Below are positions 10,035-17,574 of a stretch of 64,000 bases of DNA, piece after piece. The DNA comes from Sphingomonas sp. PP-CE-1G-424 (GTDB taxonomy: Bacteria; Pseudomonadota; Alphaproteobacteria; Sphingomonadales; Sphingomonadaceae), in contig NZ_SLXW01000003.1 of the NCBI RefSeq assembly GCF_004341085.1, forward strand, positions 682,001-746,000, written 5' to 3'. Made by a program: the position numbers and the translations under genes. Under the pieces are notes generated by a model. That model did no database searches, had not been told where the DNA came from, and saw nothing but the letters and a program-made list of their open reading frames with translations. Within the stretch, counting starts at the first letter, position 1. Each line of letters starts with the position of its first letter.

Positions 10035-10142
10035 TACGAAAAATTGACCACGTCGGTTCCGGACAGAACCTACCAGACCGGCATATGGATTCTGCCACAA
10101 GACGGACAGCTGAACCCCGAACTGTATGGCACCTATGCATGA
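10035..10142 (+). pseudogene. Decayed coding fragment ending in the start codon of the next gene
   Basis: A 35-codon stretch with natural protein composition (including TGIWILPQDG and NPELYGTYA) runs from just after an in-frame TGA to a TGA at 10140-10142. That stop overlaps the ATG at 10139 as ATGA. It looks like the C-terminal remnant of a gene once coupled to the lipoprotein-like gene that follows. I cannot assign it to a family. Confidence 0.45.
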
Positions 10143-10606
10143 CTGGATTTGGGATACCACTCGCCGCCTCAGTGCTGATACTTTGCGCTGGCGGGAGCAA
10201 TGCTAACGCAGCGACGACCGAGGCAGCGATCAATGCAGAAGGCGTGAGTGATCCGACCGCTACTGCTAATTCACAATATACCGAAGACCAGACGAACGCG
10301 ACCGGAGTGGCGTCGCTACGTCGCGAACTGATCGGGGCGGCCGCAACGCTGGATGGCCACCCCATCACCGACGTCAAGTCAGTGTCGCGTTGCCAGATGG
10401 TGTTCATCACCAAATCCAATGCCGTTGTTACGGTGCGCTGGAATAAGGTGGGCAATTTTGCAGCAACCGTAGATCACGGATCGGCGACAATTACGATCGA
10501 TGACGGTGCTGGCGTTCACAATTTCGTTTTGCCCGAAGGCGATGGTTTTCGGCGGGTCAACGGTACGATGGGACATCTCGCCGATGCCTGCGAAAGCGAG
10601 AAATAA
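10139..10606 (+). CDS. Secreted or lipoprotein paralogue of the muramidase immunity candidate
   Basis: 155 residues from the ATG at 10139. The hydrophobic N-terminus contains LILCAGG, a poor lipobox, so it may instead be cleaved after ANA. The C-terminal half repeats the local family core: SRCQMVF, WNKVGNFA and DDGAGVHNFVLP, close to the product of 9307-9870. The upstream extension of the same frame to about 9926 lacks protein-like composition, so it was not used. The start sits inside the stop codon of the decayed fragment at 10035-10142. Probably an orphan immunity protein whose toxin has decayed. Confidence 0.62.
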   Translation: MTGFGIPLAASVLILCAGGSNANAATTEAAINAEGVSDPTATANSQYTEDQTNATGVASLRRELIGAAATLDGHPITDVKSVSRCQMVFITKSNAVVTVRWNKVGNFAATVDHGSATITIDDGAGVHNFVLPEGDGFRRVNGTMGHLADACESEK

Positions 10607-10699
10607 ATTCTCGTATATTCGTGCCTGCCCGACCTGACATCGGTTACCCGTGGCACGCGCAAATACAAGACGGCGTTCGTCGTTTAAAACAAGCACGCG

Positions 10700-11000
10700 A
10701 TTGATCTCATCCGCCAGCAGGAAGTGGTATTCTGATCCATTTCACCCCGGGCTATGAAGCGAAGGTGAAGATCGCGATCAAGATTCCGCTCCATCAGCAG
10801 GAATGCTATGCTTGGTATCCTACGCCTACAATCCGGGCGACGGCTGGGCGAAGACAACCAAGCGGGTCAACGATGGAAAGCACCACGAGGCGATGATAGT
10901 AATTAAACGCCGTGTATTTTCCAAAGGGGAGAAGGTCCGCAGCCTGGTCGTCAGAAGAGACGCTGAGGCTAGTATTTTCCTATACAGAGAATATCAATGA
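10700..11000 (+). pseudogene. Truncated, frameshifted tail of a second muramidase copy
   Basis: Translation gives GYEAKVKIAIKIPLHQQE, matching the intact muramidase around SYEDRVKRAIKVPLHQHEFD. A 1-nt deletion near 10803 then shifts frame, and the match continues as SYAYNPGDGWAKTTKRVNDG through to FLYREYQ at the stop. The intact gene ends FLYGEYK. An in-frame stop and loss of similarity lie before about 10735. The N-terminal PG-binding domain and catalytic Glu region are absent. The TGA overlaps the next lipoprotein ATG (ATGA). Confidence 0.85.
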
Positions 11001-11521
11001 GAACGGTACGAATCCCAATAGCACTCGCAATGCTTTTGCTTGGCGGGTGCAGCAATAATAATGCATCCGCATCGCCCACAATTTCATCAAATGGCGAAAA
11101 TTCTTCCTTTGACACGCATACAGCTGACAACGCCGCTGCTACTGCGCCTTTCGCTGACAATAGCCCGCCGGACGATGTCGGATCGAGCAACACCGACCAG
11201 GCGGGCATACCGATCCTGAAGACCATTCTCACGGAAGTCGGACAAAGCGATGGAAAATCGATCACCGATTTTACGCTGTCTGCGCCATGCATCTCTAAGA
11301 TCACGACCATGGATAGCACCAAGACGGTGAACTGGTCGAAAGTGCAGGACTGGGCCGCGCGCGATGAGAATGAGCGGACAATAATCGAACTGAATGACGG
11401 GCACGAAACCAGCGTCGTATCCGTACCGACAAAACCCCAACCCGAGCCGATGGGCAACGCCTTCGCCCGCGTCGAAGGCGGCTTCATAGTTCTTGCGGAG
11501 ACGTGCTCGAAGAAGCCGTGA
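10997..11521 (+). CDS. Lipoprotein, third paralogue of the muramidase immunity family
   Basis: 174 residues with a clear lipobox LLGGC near residue 18, an Asn/Ser/Asp-rich tether and a C-terminal domain related to the two upstream genes. Shared features are GKSITDFTLSAPC, VNWSKVQDWAARDEN and a Cys near the C-terminus (ETCSKKP). The start overlaps the stop of the muramidase remnant by ATGA, the same coupling the intact pair shows. Codon use is more AT-rich than in the flanking core genes. Probably a surviving immunity gene after toxin decay; no experimental family name is known to me. Confidence 0.7.
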   Translation: MRTVRIPIALAMLLLGGCSNNNASASPTISSNGENSSFDTHTADNAAATAPFADNSPPDDVGSSNTDQAGIPILKTILTEVGQSDGKSITDFTLSAPCISKITTMDSTKTVNWSKVQDWAARDENERTIIELNDGHETSVVSVPTKPQPEPMGNAFARVEGGFIVLAETCSKKP

Positions 11522-11576
11522 CAGGAACCCAGGGCTTTTATCGACATATCCGAGCCACCTGAGTGGTAAGCCCTGA

Positions 11577-11780
11577 TCCGAACCGCCGCCGATTCGTTTC
11601 GTCCGGGATACCGATTCAGGACGCCCCGCCGCCGGTGCGACATGCCAGTCCCGCACCTATGTCGCGGCAGGCGATATCGTGCTCGCTGGACCGCTGCACA
11701 TGATGACGGCGGCCGACGCCGCCCTTGCCCAGAAGCGCGTTGAAACCGAGCGTGCGTTGTCTACGAATGGGTGCTCATGA
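11577..11780 (+). pseudogene. Coding fragment coupled to the ankyrin lipoprotein
   Basis: A 67-codon protein-like stretch (RFVRDTDSG, SRTYVAAGDIVLAG, ALAQKRVETERAL) begins after an in-frame TGA and ends with TGA at 11778-11780, overlapping the next ATG as ATGA. It is read as the C-terminus of a lost upstream gene, possibly another toxin. No family assignment. Confidence 0.42.
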
Positions 11781-12250
11781 TTCGACTGTTCCCCATTACC
11801 GCGCTGGTCGGGTTCGCTCTGCTGGCCGCCTGCTCCAACGAGGACGACTCCGTGAACAAAGCCGCGATCATGCCGATGCTCGGAGCCGTCATGCATTCCG
11901 AGACGGAGGAGGTATTGCGCCTGGCCAACCAAGGAACCGGTCTGGACGAACGCTATCCTGCAAACCAAGCCACGCCGATGATCATGGCCTCCGGCAGCGA
12001 CCAATGGCCCGTGGTCGAGATCCTCGTCGACCATGGCGCCAACATCTGGGCGCATGACCAGTTCGGTACCACGATGCCACAAATGGCTGTCACAAGCCGT
12101 ATTCTACCCGGCTCGGATGAAGACAAGGCTCGGTTGCGAGTGATAGAAAAGCTCAAGGCGCGTGGTTATCCTTTCCCGCCACCGGGTCGCGCCGAGATAC
12201 TAGCGCTTGAGAAAGACGGCAAATGGCCACCATTGGGGGCAGCACGATGA
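11777..12250 (+). CDS. Ankyrin-repeat-like lipoprotein
   Basis: 157 residues. The signal peptide carries lipobox LAAC near residue 19. The mature part holds ankyrin-like helices: EEVLRLANQG, ATPMIMASGSDQWPVVEILVDHGANI, then a partial third repeat. Small periplasmic ankyrin proteins of this kind are known as immunity partners in some interbacterial toxin pairs; that role is inferred here from position. The start lies within the stop of the preceding fragment, and its own stop overlaps the next gene (ATGA at 12247-12250). A GTG two codons upstream is in frame but less likely. Confidence 0.72.
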   Translation: MIRLFPITALVGFALLAACSNEDDSVNKAAIMPMLGAVMHSETEEVLRLANQGTGLDERYPANQATPMIMASGSDQWPVVEILVDHGANIWAHDQFGTTMPQMAVTSRILPGSDEDKARLRVIEKLKARGYPFPPPGRAEILALEKDGKWPPLGAAR

Positions 12251-12684
12251 CGCAGGTGCAAAGTATGACGATGGCCTGCCCCGACGGCTGGCTCGATAAA
12301 TCGATGCTGGTACTCTCGGCCGCGAAGCCTGGAGCGAGCGGCGTTTCGCCGAACTTCGTAGTAACGCGCGAACTCATGCCGGAAGATCTACGCGCCCTCG
12401 CCGAGGACGCGCTCGACGCATTCGTCGAACGGCAGATCGCGCAAATGCGGACAACGCTGCCCGCCCCGGTGAGCATTGCGCGACGGCAAGCGGCGGATGC
12501 TTCGGCGCTGCCGGAACTGCGAATCGACTGGACCGCGGATAGCATTCCGCTGACCCAGTGGATTGGGTACAATCAGGCCAGCGACGGAACAGTCGTGATC
12601 GCGACCGGAACAGCCGGCAGAACCGATTTTGCCGCCGTCGAACCCGTCTTTCACGCCATGCTCCGGAGTTTTCGCATGGCGTAG
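12247..12684 (+). CDS. DUF1795 (DcrB/Eag-like) protein
   Basis: 145 residues without a signal peptide. The N-terminal pattern MTMACPDGWLDKSMLVL followed by NFVVTRE and a helix AEDALDAFVERQIAQM resembles DUF1795. This fold is used by Eag chaperones that stabilise transmembrane segments of T6SS effectors, and also by DcrB-like proteins. Eag genes normally precede a PAAR- or VgrG-fused effector. None follows here; the next gene is convergent. It therefore appears to be an orphan adaptor, or it serves an effector elsewhere. Overlaps the ankyrin lipoprotein by 4 nt. Confidence 0.65.
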   Translation: MTQVQSMTMACPDGWLDKSMLVLSAAKPGASGVSPNFVVTRELMPEDLRALAEDALDAFVERQIAQMRTTLPAPVSIARRQAADASALPELRIDWTADSIPLTQWIGYNQASDGTVVIATGTAGRTDFAAVEPVFHAMLRSFRMA

Positions 12685-12755
12685 CGGAATAGGTGTTCTC
12701 GGCGATCGCCGAACCTGTGCACCGGATGACCTGATCGCGGCGCGGTACCGGCGTA

Positions 12756-13562
12756 TCACCGCCCGTCGACCGACCAATGCGGCGGATCCGACAGCAGTTT
12801 CTTGACGCCGTAGCTCGCGCCTACAGTGTGCAACGTCGCGTTGTCGTTACCATTGCGCGGCTGGTCGATCGGCTGTTTCGCACCAGCGGCGTCGACGATC
12901 TCGATCGGGCCCGACCAGCTGATCGTCATGTCGATCGCCAGCCCGGCGATATGGTTCGAGGTCAGCGACGGCTTGAAGCGGATCGCGAACAGCGCGACCA
13001 TCTCGGCCGCCGCGGCGATCGAGCGGGTGTCGTCGCCGTGATCCCAGATGATCCCCGCCGTCGGCTCGTCGGGAACGTCCGCGGGCGCGACCGCCCCGTG
13101 CGAGACCTGCCACGCATAATGCATCAGCCACGCGCGGATGCGGTTGCGCCGTGTCGAGGATATCCGCACGATCGTCCCCGCGTTCGCCAGCGCGGTGAGG
13201 AATTGCGTCACCTGCGCGGCGAAGGCCGGGGCGAGGTCGGCGACCCGGTCGCTGTTGGGAAACCGCGCCTGGTTGCGGCGAAACCAGTCCGCCCCGCTCA
13301 GCTTCGCCGCAGCCTCGCGCGCCCGCGCCTGTTCGCGCAACAGGTCGGACGGCGATTGTTGCGCAAGCGCGGTCGCCAGATCGCCGCGGCTTGCGCTACG
13401 CCCCATCACGCGCGCCGCATAGGTCCGCATCGCCCGCGTGGTCGCACCGTCGAGCACGCCATCGGTCCTGAGCGGAATCATCCCAAGCGTACTCGCGCGC
13501 AGGTTGAGCAGCCGTTGGAGCTCGGCGGTCTGCGCAGGCGTGGCGGCGGGTTCCCTGGCCAT
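12756..13562 (-). CDS. PG-binding, M15/LAS-type peptidoglycan peptidase, candidate T6SS effector
   Basis: 268 residues. An N-terminal PG_binding-like segment (about residues 8-55, including TDGVLDGATTRAMRTYA) precedes a zinc-peptidase domain. That domain carries SNHIAGLAIDM, which fits the SxHxxGxAxD metal-binding motif, and a C-terminal DPPHWSVDG that can supply the second His. A substrate-side HYAWQVSHG lies between them. No Sec signal is evident. It is the last gene of the T6SS operon, 3 nt after a lipoprotein gene that overlaps clpV. The predicted role is cleavage of cell-wall peptides in rival cells; delivery by the T6SS is inferred from position. Confidence 0.72.
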   Translation of the reverse strand: MAREPAATPAQTAELQRLLNLRASTLGMIPLRTDGVLDGATTRAMRTYAARVMGRSASRGDLATALAQQSPSDLLREQARAREAAAKLSGADWFRRNQARFPNSDRVADLAPAFAAQVTQFLTALANAGTIVRISSTRRNRIRAWLMHYAWQVSHGAVAPADVPDEPTAGIIWDHGDDTRSIAAAAEMVALFAIRFKPSLTSNHIAGLAIDMTISWSGPIEIVDAAGAKQPIDQPRNGNDNATLHTVGASYGVKKLLSDPPHWSVDGR

Positions 13563-13565
13563 GAC

Positions 13566-13874
13566 CTACTCGATCCGCGCGTCATAGGCGGAGAGCGCCT
13601 GCATCGCCGTGCGGTCGCGGTGGTGGGCGCGCTTCAACCGGGCGAGCGTCGCATCGGTGCCCGTGCACGTGGCGCGCATCCGCCGATCGAGGTCCGCCGC
13701 GCGGGCCGCATCATAAGGCTCCTCGCCTCTGAAGTGATCGCATTGCGTCCGCTTGGCGACGAATGCGCGAACGTCGGCAGGCATTCCCGCGGACGCCGCG
13801 CGAGGCTGCGCGCTGCACCCCGTGGCGAAGACCGCCGCCGCGACGATTCCCGGCAGGAGCGGCGCCCGGATCAT
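13566..13874 (-). CDS. Small lipoprotein between clpV and the peptidase, candidate immunity
   Basis: 102 residues with a signal peptide and lipobox FATGC near residue 20, then a charged helical domain with an FRGEEPYDAARAADLDRR segment and paired Cys residues. The start overlaps the clpV stop by 4 nt and the gene is followed by the M15-type peptidase after 3 nt. It is therefore translationally tied to the operon. A periplasmic lipoprotein directly beside a cell-wall peptidase is a natural immunity candidate. No family recognised. Confidence 0.65.
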   Translation of the reverse strand: MIRAPLLPGIVAAAVFATGCSAQPRAASAGMPADVRAFVAKRTQCDHFRGEEPYDAARAADLDRRMRATCTGTDATLARLKRAHHRDRTAMQALSAYDARIE

Positions 13875-16528
13875 ACCGCCTCCACCGCCGGCTCGGCCGC
13901 GATCGCGCGTTTCACAGGCTCGCGTGCGCGGAAGCCGTAGACGAAGTCGCCGTCCTCGACCCGCACCGTGATCGCCGCCACCCGCTCGCCACGCATCTGC
14001 CGCTCGAGCAGCGCCACCGACATCGCCGGCAGCATCGTGTTGGTCAGGATCGCATCGATCATCCGCCCGCCCGACGCCACTTCGGTACAGCGCGCGACGA
14101 TATGCTCGACCACAGCCTGGTCGTAATCGAGCGCGATATCGTGATTGTCGCGCACTCGCCGGACGATCCGGTCGAGCTGCAACCCGACGATCCCCGTCAG
14201 CATCGCCGGGCTGAGCGGATAATAGGGCAGCACCAGCAACCGCCCGAGCAGCGCAGGCGGAAACACCTTCAGCAGTTCGGGCCGCAACGCGGTGGCGAGG
14301 CCGTCGGCCTCGGGCGCCATCTCCTCGTCCTCGGTCAGGCTCATGATCAGGTCGGTGCCGACGTTCGAGGTCAGCAGGATCACCGTGTTGCGGAAATCGA
14401 TATGCCGCCCCTCGCTGTCGTTCATGAACCCCTTGTCGAACACCTGGAAGAACATCTCGTGGACATCCGGATGCGCCTTCTCGACCTCGTCGAGCAGAAC
14501 GACGGAATAGGGCCGCCGCCGCACCGCCTCGGTCAGCACGCCACCCTGGCCATAGCCGACATACCCCGCCGGCGCGCCCTTCAGCGTCGAGACGGTATGT
14601 GCCTCCTGGAACTCGCTCATGTTGATGACGATCATCGATTCGTCACCCGAGAACAACAGCTCGGAAAGCGCATGCGCGGTTTCGGTCTTGCCGACCCCCG
14701 ACGGGCCGCAGAGCATGAAGACGCCGACCGGCTTCGACGGATTGTCGAGCTTGGCGCGGCTGGTCTGGATACGCTTGGCGATCGCGTCCATCGCATGATC
14801 CTGTCCGACCACGCGCGCCTTCAGCTTGTCGGCGATCGTCAGCACGCTGGCGATCTCGTCCTTGACCATCCGGCCGATCGGGATGCCGGTCCAGTCGCCG
14901 ACCACCGCGGCGATCGCGTCGCCATCGACCACGCCGAACACCATCGGCGCATCGCCCTGCACCGCGCGCATCGCCACCAGCGCCGCATCGAGCGGATCCG
15001 AAGACGCCTCCTCGGTCAGCGCATCACGGGCCGCGCGCACGGCGTCGAGCGCGTCCTTCTCCGCCGCCCATTTCGCCTCGACCGCCTCGACGTCGGCGCG
15101 GGCCGCGACGATCGCCTCGTCGAGTTCGCCCAGCCGATCATCCTCGCGGTAGCGGCCGGTCGCCTCGCGCTCGACCACGCCGCGCTCGACCTCGAGCAAT
15201 TCGAACCGCCGCCTGCGATCCTCGACCGGCGCCGGCGTCGCGTGCTGCGACACCGCCACGCGCGCGCACGCCGTGTCGAGCAGGCTCACCGCCTTGTCGG
15301 GCAATTGCCGCGCGGGAACATAGCGCTGCGACAGCGTCACCGCCGCCGCGACCGCCTCGTCGAGCACCACGACCTCGTGATGCGCCTCCATCATCGGCGC
15401 GACCGAACGCAGCATCGCGATCGCGGTATCGATCTCGGGCTCGCCGACATCGACCGTCTGGAAGCGCCGGGTCAGCGCCGGGTCCTTCTCGAAATACTGG
15501 CGATACTCCGCATAGGTCGTCGCCGCGATCGTCCGCAGCCGCCCCCGCGCGAGCGCTGGTTTCAGCAGGTTCGCGGCATCGCCCGTCCCGGCCTGCCCGC
15601 CCGCCCCGATCAGGCTGTGCGCCTCGTCGATGAACAGGATCACCGGCGTCTCGGATGTCTCGACCTCGTCGATCACCGCGCGCAGGCGTTTCTCGAACTC
15701 GCCTTTCACGCCGGCGCCCGCCTGCATCAACGCGATGTCGAGCGAGCGCAGCGTCACGCCCTGCAACGCGGGCGGCACGTCGCCGTCGACGATCCGCCGC
15801 GCAAAGCCCTCGACCACCGCGGTCTTGCCGACCCCTGCCTCGCCGACCAGGATCGGGTTGTTCTGCCGCCGCCGCAGCAGCACGTCGACGACCTGACGGA
15901 TTTCGGCATCACGCCCGACGATCGCATCGATCTCGCCCGCGCGCGCGCGCGCGGTCAGATCGATCGAATACGCCGCCAGCGCTTCGCCGACCTTGCCGCC
16001 CGCGTGAGGAGAACCGTCGCCAGCCTCCGCAGCCACCGGCGCTTCGTCGGTCTCCGCCGAGGCGCCGACGATCGTCGCGAAGTCTTCACCCAGCCGGTCG
16101 GCCTGCACCTTGCGCCACTCGCCGCTGATCGCGAACAGCGCGTTGCGGAGCGTCGGCGTGCGCACCATCGCGTACAGCAGATGCCCGCTCCGCACGCGCC
16201 CGGCGCCGAACTGCAGCGAGGCATAGACCCAGCCGCGCTCGATCGCCTCCTCGATCTGCGGCGCGAAGTCGGAGATCGCGCTCGCACCGCGTGGCAACGA
16301 ATCCAGTGCCGCGGTGACGTCGGCGGCCAGCCGCGCATCGTCGATCGCGAACGCCGCCCGGATCGCCGCCACGTCGTTGCGCGGATCCTGGAGCAGGACG
16401 TGCACCCAGTGGACCAGCTCGACATACGGATTGCCGCGCATCTTGCAGAAACTCGTCGCGGTCTCGATCGCCTTCCGCGTCGCGGTATCGAGGCGGCCGA
16501 ACAACGCGGTGCGGCTGATCTCGGTCAT
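13871..16528 (-). CDS. clpV: T6SS ATPase TssH/ClpV
   Basis: 885 residues. AAA+ unfoldase that disassembles the contracted TssB/TssC sheath so it can be reused. An N-terminal Clp_N domain occupies about residues 1-160. The first AAA domain has Walker A GEAGVGKT and Walker B LFIDEAH. A coiled-coil middle domain follows (EREATGRYREDDRLGELDEA region). The second AAA domain has GPSGVGKT and VVLLDEVEKAH, and a ClpB D2-small domain ends the protein. The start overlaps the tssG stop by one base (TAATG). Long plus-strand open frames over this gene are shadows. Confidence 0.96.
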   Translation of the reverse strand: MTEISRTALFGRLDTATRKAIETATSFCKMRGNPYVELVHWVHVLLQDPRNDVAAIRAAFAIDDARLAADVTAALDSLPRGASAISDFAPQIEEAIERGWVYASLQFGAGRVRSGHLLYAMVRTPTLRNALFAISGEWRKVQADRLGEDFATIVGASAETDEAPVAAEAGDGSPHAGGKVGEALAAYSIDLTARARAGEIDAIVGRDAEIRQVVDVLLRRRQNNPILVGEAGVGKTAVVEGFARRIVDGDVPPALQGVTLRSLDIALMQAGAGVKGEFEKRLRAVIDEVETSETPVILFIDEAHSLIGAGGQAGTGDAANLLKPALARGRLRTIAATTYAEYRQYFEKDPALTRRFQTVDVGEPEIDTAIAMLRSVAPMMEAHHEVVVLDEAVAAAVTLSQRYVPARQLPDKAVSLLDTACARVAVSQHATPAPVEDRRRRFELLEVERGVVEREATGRYREDDRLGELDEAIVAARADVEAVEAKWAAEKDALDAVRAARDALTEEASSDPLDAALVAMRAVQGDAPMVFGVVDGDAIAAVVGDWTGIPIGRMVKDEIASVLTIADKLKARVVGQDHAMDAIAKRIQTSRAKLDNPSKPVGVFMLCGPSGVGKTETAHALSELLFSGDESMIVINMSEFQEAHTVSTLKGAPAGYVGYGQGGVLTEAVRRRPYSVVLLDEVEKAHPDVHEMFFQVFDKGFMNDSEGRHIDFRNTVILLTSNVGTDLIMSLTEDEEMAPEADGLATALRPELLKVFPPALLGRLLVLPYYPLSPAMLTGIVGLQLDRIVRRVRDNHDIALDYDQAVVEHIVARCTEVASGGRMIDAILTNTMLPAMSVALLERQMRGERVAAITVRVEDGDFVYGFRAREPVKRAIAAEPAVEAV

Positions 16529-17574
16529 TACATATCCCCCGTAGTCGATTGAGCAGTCTGTCTGCGTGATGCGGCGCGGCGCGTAAGCCGGGCGTCGGCA
16601 CGGACCCGGTCACCCTGCCCTGGCGCCAGCCACCCGGTCCAGCCGAGCCGCGCGCGTCCGTCGAGACGGGCGGGCCGCGCGTGGCGCTCCTCCATCTCGA
16701 TCATGATATCCCATTCGAGATGGCTCGGCGCGAACGCATCGAGGGCCTCGGACGCGATCCGGAAGCGGTCGCCGCCCGGGAGCAACGCCTCGAATTCGTG
16801 CAACGAATTGGCGCGCACCACGACGCGGAACGCATCCGACGCCACCCGCACCCGCTGACCGATCATCATGTCGGTGCCGAGCCCGCTGAACCCACGCCCG
16901 AGCCGGCTCTGGTCGTCGCGCTCGACGTCGCGCCAACGCGGCTGATATTCGAGAACGTTGACGCGCTGGCGCAACAGATGGCTGAGCGCGTCCTCGATCC
17001 CGACCGCACTGCGCCGCGACGCGAACAGCCCGGCATAATGCAGCCGCGCGCGCGCCGGGAACGCCGCATCCTCCGCCACGCCTTCGCCCGCCCCGGTCAA
17101 CTGCGCGAGATAGCGCGCGAACCGATCGTCGAGCGGCCGATCCGCCTGCGCCGCCGGCTGCGAATCCGCCCATACCCGATAGAAGAGCTGCAACATCCGG
17201 TTGGCGAGCAGATCGAGCCACCGCCCAAACGGCTGCGTCTTGGCATAGCGGCTTTCGAACACTGCGAATTCGGTCAGATGTGCGGGCAGCGGCCCCATCG
17301 GCCCGGTCAGCCCAAGCCAGAATCCGGACACGCGCGCACGATCCCCGGTGACCTCGACCGAATCCAGCGTCGCATCGGGAAACGCCAGCGTCGGCACCTG
17401 CGCCAGGTCGGCGATGCTCTGCGACGGACGGCGTGCGTGGCCGATCCGCGGCAGATGCGGCGCGCGCGCCTCCGCCCCACGCGCGATCGGGAACAACCCA
17501 AACCGTCGCGCATCCACCGCCGCATCCCGAAGGAAACTCAGATGGTGTGTTGGCGGCCTATCCTCGGCGGCCAT
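16528..17574 (-). CDS. tssG: T6SS baseplate protein TssG
   Basis: 348 residues. Baseplate wedge component that binds TssF and TssK. Typical TssG features are the N-terminal FGLFPIARGAEARAP-like segment, the GLTGPMGPLPAHLTEF motif near residue 100, and the C-terminal region with GFSGLGTDMMIGQRV and LPGG. The ATG at 17574 (MAAEDRPP) was chosen because the frame further upstream is only a shadow inside tssF. The result is a 37-nt overlap with tssF. Confidence 0.92.
   Translation of the reverse strand: MAAEDRPPTHHLSFLRDAAVDARRFGLFPIARGAEARAPHLPRIGHARRPSQSIADLAQVPTLAFPDATLDSVEVTGDRARVSGFWLGLTGPMGPLPAHLTEFAVFESRYAKTQPFGRWLDLLANRMLQLFYRVWADSQPAAQADRPLDDRFARYLAQLTGAGEGVAEDAAFPARARLHYAGLFASRRSAVGIEDALSHLLRQRVNVLEYQPRWRDVERDDQSRLGRGFSGLGTDMMIGQRVRVASDAFRVVVRANSLHEFEALLPGGDRFRIASEALDAFAPSHLEWDIMIEMEERHARPARLDGRARLGWTGWLAPGQGDRVRADARLTRRAASRRQTAQSTTGDM

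Noticed and set aside
9926..10138. N-terminal extension of the lipoprotein paralogue
   Set aside because: Composition is not protein-like, and the ATG at 10139 coincides with a secretion signal and the ATGA overlap.
12777..13940. 387-codon plus-strand open frame
   Set aside because: Antisense to the M15-type peptidase and lipoprotein genes; Arg-rich, no motif.
13763..16552. 929-codon plus-strand open frame
   Set aside because: Antisense to clpV; composition is Arg/His-rich and no domain is recognisable, while clpV carries all AAA motifs.
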